DNA of 6,456 bases. Origin: JBMSHD01 sp049416425. GTDB taxonomy: Bacteria; Pseudomonadota; Gammaproteobacteria; Francisellales; Francisellaceae. Within the stretch, counting starts at the first letter, position 1. Each line of letters starts with the position of its first letter. Made by a program: the position numbers and the translations under genes. The notes under the pieces are model-generated. The model had not been told where the DNA came from. It saw nothing but the letters and a program-made list of their open reading frames with translations, and did not search any database. The stretch is from assembly GCA_049416425.1 (NCBI GenBank), contig JBMSHD010000116.1:1-6456 (forward strand), given 5' to 3'. This document shows, piece after piece, positions 1 to 5,669 of the stretch.

Positions 1-4
1 ATTG

Positions 5-292
5 CTGGGTGCCTCGGGCCTCATAATAGATTTTGTATATCCATATACAAAATCGAATCGGCTATCCTCGGCGGCATAAATTTTGCCCGGGACGTCCGCC
101 TCGCCAGCATACCTTCACAAATTCACTGCGTTCATTCCGAGCAGGCAACTGTCTCCGATTCTACTCTACGCCTTGGGTACAAGCTGTTTCACAGACTTCG
201 CTCTGGCGCCTACGGCACGTCGCTTGCTGTTTACAGCGCAAGACTACCCGGGTCTACTCGACCTCGCGTTCCGCTCTCCATGTCTCGCAGCG
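5..292 (+). mobile_element. 288-bp MITE-like element, copy 1
   Basis: This copy matches the second copy at 5382-5669 base for base, except position 7 (g here, t there). The borders are inferred from the LysR gene hit by copy 2, where cutting out exactly 288 bp restores the reading frame and the family-typical protein. Copy 1 breaks the minus-strand trlF-like gene exactly between codons 452 and 453. There is no transposase gene, no target duplication of 2 bases or more at the clean copy-2 site, and no clear terminal inverted repeat. Inside are a near-perfect palindrome at 29-54, the 8-base palindromes GGACGTCC (90-97) and ACCCGGGT (246-253), and hairpins at 181-198 and 223-242. I do not recognise the family. 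The traits suggest a non-autonomous element, perhaps of a single-strand type such as IS200/IS605 derivatives; that origin is inference. Strand is arbitrary. Confidence 0.85.
29..54. repeat. 12-base-arm palindrome inside element copy 1
   Basis: The arm GATTTTGTATAT (29-40) is followed by CC and then its exact reverse complement ATATACAAAATC (43-54). It lies about 24 bases from the left end of the element. Subterminal hairpins of this kind are the recognition structures of IS200/IS605-type transposases, and the sequence could equally be a protein-binding site or an RNA stem. It is the strongest structure in the element. Confidence 0.85.
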
Positions 293-1648
293 GAGGAACT
301 CACTTTTAACGCTGTCCCAGCATGATTTCCATTCATGCCGATTAACATCTGGTGTTCTGTCAACGACCTCCAAAAGCCCTCTAGGGTTTGATGCGAGCTC
401 ATTGATTTGTTTTTGACTAAATATGCTAATGGGGAATCTTTCTTTATGATTACCAGCTTCAATTTCTCCCCACCCTTCACCTGTTTTTTCCTTAAGAACA
501 GATCCTGATCCATCCTGTCGCCAACACAATTTGTAATCTTTTCCATGGCGGTGCAGGCTCAAGCTTATTTCGGTGTCATTGAGCATAACCCCTTTGTGCT
601 GTGACAACTTCATAAAGCGATCGAGCTTTTCTTTTAACCTTGGAGCTTCAGTTTTAAGATCCTCGTAACGTCGAGAGACAATCCTTGTAGATTCTAAGAC
701 TGTAGACTTACCAGTGCCTCTGCCACCAATGATGGCATTAAAATGAGGATGGAGAGGTAATCTCAAAGGTTGTCCATTAACTCGACCACAGTGCCGCATT
801 GAAGCAATTGTTAATTCTGTTAAATAAATGCCAGGCTTATGATTTGGATTGCTTTCCTGATTTTTGACACAGAATTCGTGGTCCATTAAAGCCAACCTCA
901 ATCCCTCTATTGAAGGAGAGCTCATCTTTAACCAACTTGAGTATCTTCCGATTTCATCAGGTTTATGTGCATCAGAACCAGCCACCTTCGCCAGTTGATC
1001 TACAGCTTGTTTCAATGATATTTCTGAATTATCAAATCTATGTAGATCACAAAATTCTGCGGCCGTCACTGCCTTTAAGCTTTGTTCGAGTTCAGGTGTT
1101 AAAGTAGTTACCCCATTTAGCAAACCTTTAGAACCATCAATATGAGCTGGAATAGCAATTCCATTAGCATCGGTAATCTTTCGAACGACCCCTATAAATC
1201 CGAGTCCCTGAGTTGCCGTATGTTTTTCATCCCCGTGCCCATCAGTTATTCCGCACGCACCTAGTACGCCGGTTACCTTTTGGCTATCACAACTCGGATC
1301 AAAGACAGCAAGCAAATGCACTCGATTGCTACTATCGGAAACTGTAATTTCAGCACCTGGAAATATAGTCAGCTCTTTATACCACTCAGGCTTAGCATCG
1401 GATTCTTGAAGTTCCTTGCTTTTAGCTTTTAACTCATCGATCCATCCTCCCGAGTTATGATCTGTCACCACAACGCAGTCAAGACCAGATTCCATAGCCT
1501 TCTGAAGCCAATCTTCTGGCTGTATATTTTTTGAAGACTCATCGTTCCGACCAAAGTCTCCTGACTTGGGGGTATGTGTATGGAAATCAAATTTCCACCA
1601 TTTGCTTCCTGGGATTTTTTGTTTTATTGTGGATTCTTGATGTACCAT
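254..1648 (-). pseudogene. TrlF-like PHP-domain/ATPase protein, cut by the 288-bp element
   Basis: This is the N-terminal half of a TrlF-family protein, a PHP-type metal-dependent phosphoesterase domain joined to an SMC/ABC-like ATPase. PHP ligand motifs are visible: DFHTHT (residues 21-26), TDHN (62-65), GAE (98-100), AHID (168-171) and GSDAH (224-228). A P-loop, GGRGTGKST, lies at 308-316 and a Q-loop-like IFSQKQINELA around 409-419. Family members are usually about twice as long. Here codon 452 (293-295) is the last native one; the element adds 12 foreign residues and a TAG at 254-256. The ABC signature and Walker B would lie in the missing part, beyond the left edge, so ATPase activity is unlikely. 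The start at 1648 gives a normal lead into the PHP domain but has no strong Shine-Dalgarno. Related single-gene PHP-ATPase proteins (Ppl) act in phage defence; assigning that role here is inference. It lies downstream of trpF and looks like an accessory gene. Confidence 0.85.
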
Positions 1649-1919
1649 AAATATATAAACCGCTAATTACCATGATCCTGCCAATGACCATAAACAAAAA
1701 TGATTTTCCTGGCAACTGATTTAATATAGATTTCGACTGGCTGATGCTGGATTTCACACCGGTGGCTGAATGCAAAGCTAAAAACTGTCTAAAGTTATAC
1801 AATTGCCATGATAAAATAAAAGCGAAAAGATGGGATTCATATCGGCAACATTATTAAATTTTTGCGCGCTACTTAGATGCGATAAAGTGGTTTTGATTTT
1901 TTAAAAGTGTTATTGAGAA
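1649..1919. other. intergenic stretch between trpF and the trlF-like gene
   Basis: This is 271 AT-rich bases between two minus-strand genes. I see no credible gene, no tRNA and no GC-rich hairpin plus T-run that would end trpF transcription, so read-through from ubiX-trpF is possible. It holds the candidate promoter at 1687-1715 and an isolated 8-base palindrome CACCGGTG at 1757-1764. A 71-codon minus-strand frame (1587-1802) runs into the start of the trlF-like gene in another frame and lacks recognisable features. Confidence 0.6.
1687..1715 (-). promoter_or_regulatory. possible sigma70 promoter of the trlF-like gene
   Basis: On the minus strand TTGCCA (1710-1715) and TATGGT (1687-1692) are separated by 17 bases, matching the -35 and -10 consensus at 5 of 6 and 4 of 6 positions. 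Transcription would start near 1680, about 32 bases before the ATG at 1648. This is a pattern match only. Confidence 0.35.
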
Positions 1920-2534
1920 CTAGACCAACGCTACTGCCTGACAAAACGCTCTTATTTTTTCTTTTGATTTAATCCCTGTTTGTGATTCGACTCCACCGCT
2001 GACATCGACCGCAAAAGGTTTGACCTCGCTGATGGCTTCGGTGACATTATCGGCATTGAGTCCGCCGGCTAAAATGACCGGTTTTGTAAGATCATTTGGA
2101 ATCAGCTCCCAATTAAACGACTTGCCGGTGCCACCATAGACTTTGGGATCATAGGCATCTAAAAGTAAGGCCTTGGCTTTGTTGAAATTTTTCTCGGCGG
2201 CGTAGATATCATCGGTGGTCGATACTCTGACGGCGCGAATATAGGGAAAGTTGAAACCATCACAATAGTTTGCGAGCTCATCACCGTGAAATTGCATGAT
2301 ATCGATTCCGGTGTCAATAATCTGTTTGATTGTCTCTTCATCGGCATTGACACACAGACCAACCGTGGTGATAAAAGGCGGCAGTTTCTCAATAATGTTT
2401 CTGGCATCATCGAGGCTTATGAATCTCGGGCTTTTGTGATAGAAGACAAATCCCAACGCGTCGGCGCCGGCATCGATGGCTGCCATGGCATCTTTAAGGT
2501 GTTTAATGCCGCAGATCTTTATTCTGGTTTTCAT
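1920..2534 (-). CDS. trpF: phosphoribosylanthranilate isomerase
   Basis: It catalyses the Amadori rearrangement of N-(5-phosphoribosyl)anthranilate to CdRP in tryptophan synthesis, in the cytosol. The 204-residue length is normal for the single-domain TIM-barrel enzyme. Visible motifs are KICGI (6-10) with the general base Cys8, QFHGDE (81-86), the acid residue Asp126 in LLLDAYD, GGTGKSFNW (134-142), ILAGGLNADNV (154-164) and the phosphate-binding VDVSGGVE (176-183). All key residues are present, so it should be active. The ATG overlaps the ubiX stop in the sequence ATGA (2534-2531), and GGAAAGG upstream supplies a ribosome site, so the two are likely translated as a coupled pair. No trpB or trpA follows; the next gene is the accessory trlF-like gene. 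Confidence 0.97.
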   Translation of the reverse strand: MKTRIKICGIKHLKDAMAAIDAGADALGFVFYHKSPRFISLDDARNIIEKLPPFITTVGLCVNADEETIKQIIDTGIDIMQFHGDELANYCDGFNFPYIRAVRVSTTDDIYAAEKNFNKAKALLLDAYDPKVYGGTGKSFNWELIPNDLTKPVILAGGLNADNVTEAISEVKPFAVDVSGGVESQTGIKSKEKIRAFCQAVALV

Positions 2535-3118
2535 TTTTTACCTTTCCACTGCTTATTATTTTGAAGTGTCACACCGAATACATCGAGCACACGACGCGCA
2601 AAATCATCGATGATATCATCGAGTGTCTGTGGTTGGTGATAAAACGCCGGCACCGGCGGCATAATGATGCCACCTGCTAAGGTTATCCTCTTCATATTCT
2701 CGATATGAATAAGGTTCAGCGGCGTTTCTCTGACGCACAGGATTAATTTTCGCCGCTCTTTAAGCACCACATCGGCGGCTCTAGCAATGAGGCTATCCCC
2801 GATACCATTGGCGATGTCTCCCAACATCTTCACGGATGAAGGAATTACGATTATGCCATCGGTTGGATAGGAGCCGCTGGCAATGCTGGCAGAGATATCG
2901 GCATTGTTATGAACGACCGATGCCAACGCTTTTAATTCTTTTGCCGTGACCTTACTTTCATAGCTTCTGGTCAGCTCAGCGGGTTTTGAGACAACGAGAT
3001 GGCTCTCGATGTCATGTTGCTTTAATAGCTCAAGCAGTCGCTCGGCATAACAGATACCAGTGGCACCGCTTATGCCAACAATGATTCGCCTGTGTTGTAA
3101 CATTGCTTTATAATGCAT
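2531..3118 (-). CDS. ubiX: flavin prenyltransferase UbiX
   Basis: UbiX joins dimethylallyl phosphate to reduced FMN to make prenylated FMN, the cofactor of UbiD-type decarboxylases in ubiquinone synthesis. The product is 195 residues from the ATG at 3118, or 190 from the in-frame ATG at 3103 (MLQHRRIIVGISG). The shorter form fits the usual UbiX N-terminus better, but neither has a good Shine-Dalgarno. Visible motifs are the flavin-binding IVGISGATG near the start, IPSSVKMLGDIANGIGDSL in the middle, the family hallmark RAADVVLKERRKLILCVRETPLN and the C-terminal GGIIMPPVPAFYH. It is the first gene of a two-gene unit with trpF. Reading starts in a short region shared with the divergent DUF3301 gene. 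No UbiD is in view. Confidence 0.95.
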   Translation of the reverse strand: MHYKAMLQHRRIIVGISGATGICYAERLLELLKQHDIESHLVVSKPAELTRSYESKVTAKELKALASVVHNNADISASIASGSYPTDGIIVIPSSVKMLGDIANGIGDSLIARAADVVLKERRKLILCVRETPLNLIHIENMKRITLAGGIIMPPVPAFYHQPQTLDDIIDDFARRVLDVFGVTLQNNKQWKGKK

Positions 3119-3181
3119 TATTGTTCTGTGTATATAGAGTCTAGACTATACTCTAAAATTATAAATTTAGGAAGAGATAGC
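3119..3181. promoter_or_regulatory. divergent control region of ubiX-trpF and the DUF3301-GST-pheA unit
   Basis: This 63-base gap must serve both directions. It contains the 10-base palindrome AGTCTAGACT (3138-3147), which sits within the inverted pair TAGAGT/ACTCTA (3135-3140 and 3150-3155). TATACT (3147-3152) is a possible -10 for the plus genes and TATATA (3131-3136, read on the minus strand) for ubiX, but neither has a good -35. A regulator bound at the palindrome would cover both -10 candidates. TAATGCATTA (3111-3120), a second 10-base palindrome, overlaps the upstream ubiX start. Confidence 0.45.
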
Positions 3182-3586
3182 ATGAGTTTTGGTCTAATTG
3201 CCATTATTGTTTTTATTATTATTGTTATTCTGTTGTGGAAGACGCATATGCGAGCGCGTGAGAATGCCATTGTCGTGGCGCTTAGAATCTGCAAAAAATG
3301 GGACGCACTGCTTTTGGATGATACGGTTTGTCTGATGAAATTAAGAATTGGCAGGCGAAGCGAGAATGGCAGACTCTGTTTTTTCAGAGAATATGCCTTT
3401 GAATATACTTTTGAAGGCAGCAGCCGGTTCAAAGCTTATCTTCACTTTAATGGCTTAAAACTGATTCAGATCATCTCCGAAGATCTGCCGATCACACCGA
3501 TGCAGAGCCAGGCAGATCCGCATAATTCTATTCATGTTGAAGGCAACAATGTCATCGATATCAGCGATTTTAAGCATAAAGACTGA
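3182..3586 (+). CDS. DUF3301-type small membrane protein, unknown function
   Basis: The 134-residue product begins with a membrane segment (about residues 3-19, IAIIVFIIIVILLW) and continues as a soluble domain. After the membrane segment come RARENAIVVALRIC, LLLDDTVCLMKL, a basic GRRSENGR stretch and FFREYAFEYTFEG, the pattern of DUF3301 proteins found in gammaproteobacteria. The function of this family is not known to me. I chose the ATG at 3182 because AGGAAGAG precedes it by a proper distance and the membrane segment follows at once; an in-frame ATG at 3113 would add 23 residues and overlap the ubiX start. It leads a plus-strand unit, with the GST-fold gene 11 bases downstream. Location in the inner membrane, anchored by its N-terminus, is inferred. 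Confidence 0.85.
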   Translation: MSFGLIAIIVFIIIVILLWKTHMRARENAIVVALRICKKWDALLLDDTVCLMKLRIGRRSENGRLCFFREYAFEYTFEGSSRFKAYLHFNGLKLIQIISEDLPITPMQSQADPHNSIHVEGNNVIDISDFKHKD

Positions 3587-3597
3587 AGGAGCGTCAG

Positions 3598-4326
3598 ATG
3601 ATTGAATTGTATCAGTTTCCACCAATGTATGGCATACCCAATGCCAGTCCGTTTTGCATGAAGCTTGAGAGCTATCTCAAAGCCCAGAATATAGATTATG
3701 AGACGCACAATACGGTCGATCTGAAAAAGTCGCCTACCGAGAAGATGCCATATATCAAACTAAATGGACAGTATTATTCCGACAGCTGCAAGATCATCAA
3801 CATGCTCGAGGCCGATTCACCCTCACCGATGCAGGAAGGAATGACCGAACTGCAACACTCTTTGACTCTGGCTTATGCTCGTTTATGTGAAGAGCATCTG
3901 TACTGGGTCTTGGTCTATAGTCGATGGATTGACGATGATTCCAGGAATTCCTGGTACGATGATTTAGCCTCAGGAATCAAGGTGCCGGGATTTGTCTTCA
4001 AGCTGGTGTATAAATCGCTGGTTAGAAATGCCAGAAAACAGCTTGAAGGTCAGGGTTTGGGAAGACACAAAAAAGATGCAATTTATCATTTTGCCGATGC
4101 CGATCTTCATGCCATTTCAATATTTCTGGCGGGAAAAAATTATTTCTTCAACGACAGAGCCTCGCTTCTAGATCATATCGTCTACGCCGTTATGACCAGC
4201 ATCTTCAGCACACCCTGGGACTGCGTTTTGAAGCAAAAAGCCTTGCAATATCCAAATCTTCTGGCGCATACTGAACGAATGTTGAAACAGCTTTTTGATA
4301 TTACACTTGATGCCCGATACACATAA
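3598..4326 (+). CDS. glutathione S-transferase family protein, metaxin/FAXC-like
   Basis: The 242-residue product has a thioredoxin-fold N-terminal half (about 1-75) with NASPFCMKLESYL where GSTs carry their active-site residue, the cis-proline motif KMPYIKLNG and the SDSCKII turn that binds the glutathione peptide in true GSTs. The helical C-terminal half carries GQGLGRHKKD, FADADLHAISIFLAGKNYFF and a conserved-type LLDHIVYAVM, which resembles the FAXC/metaxin branch rather than detoxifying GSTs. The substrate is unknown. A strong ribosome site, AAGGAG (3586-3591), overlaps the end of the DUF3301 gene and sits 6 bases before the ATG. The last 17 bases overlap pheA. Confidence 0.85.
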   Translation: MIELYQFPPMYGIPNASPFCMKLESYLKAQNIDYETHNTVDLKKSPTEKMPYIKLNGQYYSDSCKIINMLEADSPSPMQEGMTELQHSLTLAYARLCEEHLYWVLVYSRWIDDDSRNSWYDDLASGIKVPGFVFKLVYKSLVRNARKQLEGQGLGRHKKDAIYHFADADLHAISIFLAGKNYFFNDRASLLDHIVYAVMTSIFSTPWDCVLKQKALQYPNLLAHTERMLKQLFDITLDARYT

Positions 4327-5152
4327 AAAAGTCGCTTTTCAGGGCGAGCATGGTGCCTATTCAGAACTCGCCATCAGGCGATTTTTTCCCAGTCATATCG
4401 TGAGCCTGCCCTGTTTTTCTTTCGCCGATGCATTGATGGCCGTCAAAAAAAACGAGGCCGATGCCGTGATGCTACCGGTGGAGAATTCATTGGCTGGAAG
4501 CGTGATACCGGCTTATGATGAGCTTTTAAATTACGATCTTACTATCATTCAGGAGGTCACCCTCAGGGTTCGCCACTGCCTTTTGGGGACGGCCGATTCC
4601 ACTATTGATGATATAAAGCAGGCTTACTCTCATCCTCAGGCGCTGGCACAATGTGAACATCACCTTAAAAAAGCAGCGATTGAGCCCTCGGTATTTGCCG
4701 ATACCGCCGGAGCAGCGGCCTATGTGGCCAGAAAAAAGGATAAGTCTTGCGCCGCCATTGCCAGCCGTCTGGCGGCTGAAATTTATGATCTTAAAATTCT
4801 TCGCTCTCATTTCGAGGATGAAGACTTCAATTTCACCCGTTTTTTTGTCTTAAGCAAAGCAGTATGCCCCTCTTTCAAAGCAGGAATTCATTATAAAACG
4901 GCAATTCTTTTTTCACTGCATGATCATCCGAATGCATTGGTTGAGATACTCAAAATTTTCGGCGAACATGAGATTAACCTGAGCAAAATTGAATCCCGTC
5001 CCTCACGGGCAAAACCCTGGGACTATCATTTTTTTGTCGATTTTGAAGGACATAAGGATGAAGAACATATTATTCGGGCGCTTTGTGAGATAGATGAACG
5101 AGCGGCATTTTTCAGATGCCTTGGCAGCTTTGAGTCTCGGCTTTTAAGCTGA
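4310..5152 (+). CDS. pheA: prephenate dehydratase, monofunctional, with ACT domain
   Basis: It converts prephenate to phenylpyruvate in phenylalanine synthesis. The 280 residues contain a full dehydratase domain: VAFQGEHGAYSE (8-19), LPVENSLAGSV (55-65), YSHPQALAQC (106-115), DTAGAAAYV (131-139) and the catalytic TRF (176-178) in NFTRFFVL. An ACT regulatory domain follows (about 195-272) with the phenylalanine-site motif ESRP (228-231); the usual GALx motif reads NALV. There is no chorismate mutase domain at the N-terminus, unlike the fused P-protein of E. coli and Pseudomonas. I prefer the ATG at 4310 over the in-frame TTG at 4295. No clear Shine-Dalgarno precedes it, so translation is probably coupled to the overlapping GST-fold gene. 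Feedback control by phenylalanine is expected from the ACT domain. No terminator is evident after it. Confidence 0.95.
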   Translation: MPDTHKKVAFQGEHGAYSELAIRRFFPSHIVSLPCFSFADALMAVKKNEADAVMLPVENSLAGSVIPAYDELLNYDLTIIQEVTLRVRHCLLGTADSTIDDIKQAYSHPQALAQCEHHLKKAAIEPSVFADTAGAAAYVARKKDKSCAAIASRLAAEIYDLKILRSHFEDEDFNFTRFFVLSKAVCPSFKAGIHYKTAILFSLHDHPNALVEILKIFGEHEINLSKIESRPSRAKPWDYHFFVDFEGHKDEEHIIRALCEIDERAAFFRCLGSFESRLLS

Positions 5153-5189
5153 TAAAACTGTCGTAGAGTTGTCGCTAAGTGGTATAAAT

Positions 5190-5218
5190 CTGGCAATCTG
5201 GCGTACCGGTGGTATAAT
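5190..5218 (+). promoter_or_regulatory. extended -10 promoter of the LysR gene
   Basis: CTGGCA (5190-5195, 4 of 6 to the -35 consensus) lies 17 bases before a perfect TATAAT (5213-5218), itself preceded by TGG to give the extended -10 form TGnTATAAT. Transcription would begin near 5224, about 26 bases before the GTG at 5250. The site lies between pheA and the regulator, so the regulator has its own promoter. It also argues for the GTG at 5250 over any start further upstream. Confidence 0.7.
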
Positions 5219-5249
5219 ACAAACTGATATTTTTTATGAGATTTTCCAG

Positions 5250-5456
5250 GTGCCTTATAATTTAAATTACAAACAGATACAAACCTTTTTGCAGATTGTC
5301 GAGACGCACAATCTGACAGAAGCGGCTAATATTCTGTATCTGACTCAGCCGGCGGTAACCAAACAGATCAAGAGTCTGGAGCTTGGTGCCTCGGGCCTCA
5401 TAATAGATTTTGTATATCCATATACAAAATCGAATCGGCTATCCTCGGCGGCATAA
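5250..5456 (+). CDS. N-terminal fragment of the LysR regulator
   Basis: The fragment carries 44 native residues, including the helix-turn-helix (about 21-44, NLTEAANILYLTQPAVTKQI followed by KSLE), plus 24 residues read from the element before the TAA. I chose GTG at 5250 because it gives the usual few residues before the first helix (NYKQIQTFLQIVETH) and lies just after the predicted transcription start. The Shine-Dalgarno is weak, with GAG about 9 bases upstream. A frame start at 5169 is possible on paper but lies upstream of the promoter. Without the linker helix, which makes LysR dimers, the fragment should not work alone. Confidence 0.6.
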   Translation: MPYNLNYKQIQTFLQIVETHNLTEAANILYLTQPAVTKQIKSLELGASGLIIDFVYPYTKSNRLSSAA

Positions 5457-5669
5457 ATTTTGCCCGGGACGTCCGCCTCGCCAGCATACCTTCACAAATT
5501 CACTGCGTTCATTCCGAGCAGGCAACTGTCTCCGATTCTACTCTACGCCTTGGGTACAAGCTGTTTCACAGACTTCGCTCTGGCGCCTACGGCACGTCGC
5601 TTGCTGTTTACAGCGCAAGACTACCCGGGTCTACTCGACCTCGCGTTCCGCTCTCCATGTCTCGCAGCG
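5382..5669 (+). mobile_element. 288-bp MITE-like element, copy 2
   Basis: This copy sets the element's borders: the host gene reads GAG (5379-5381) directly into AAG (5670-5672) once 288 bp are removed. It starts CTTGGTGCC and ends CTCGCAGCG. No target duplication can be found: the bases before the left border (ggag) do not match the end of the element or the right flank (aagg) over 2 or more bases. The same direction as copy 1 in the window means it runs with the LysR gene, whereas copy 1 runs against its trlF-like host. From 5457 to the right end, this strand has no TAA, TAG or TGA in any frame. Confidence 0.88.
5406..5431. repeat. 12-base-arm palindrome inside element copy 2
   Basis: It is the same hairpin-forming sequence as in copy 1, with arms at 5406-5417 and 5420-5431 around CC. 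Both copies retain it unchanged. Confidence 0.85.

Noticed and set aside
44..65. A tRNA T-loop-like TTCGA on the minus strand of the element
   Set aside because: The flanking bases do not form a T stem and no acceptor or anticodon arm can be drawn.
5..292. The element as a self-splicing group I or group II intron
   Set aside because: The two copies have opposite orientation relative to the transcription of their host genes, so at most one could splice. The ends lack group II GTGCG/AY-type borders and I see no domain V-like hairpin. A few group I-like words (ACAGACT, AAGACTA) occur without the other core parts.
83..325. An 80-codon plus-strand frame in copy 1 beginning at TTG
   Set aside because: It has the same origin as the frame above. 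In copy 1 it ends in unrelated sequence shortly after the element, so it is not a conserved gene.
33..416. A 127-codon plus-strand frame through element copy 1, and its twin at 5410-5745
   Set aside because: It starts with TTG inside the palindrome, has no ribosome site, runs into unrelated flanks and has no recognisable domain. It follows from the lack of stops on this strand.
1587..1802. A 71-codon minus-strand frame upstream of the trlF-like gene
   Set aside because: It overlaps the true start of that gene in a different frame, has no clear ribosome site, and its sequence resembles nothing I know.
4295..4309. Upstream TTG as the start of pheA
   Set aside because: ATG at 4310 is in the same frame, gives the usual short lead before VAFQGEHGAY, and needs a smaller overlap with the preceding gene.
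5..5669. A composite transposon bounded by the two copies
   Set aside because: The DNA between them is core metabolism plus parts of the two disrupted genes, and each copy has its own host gene on both sides (as far as visible).
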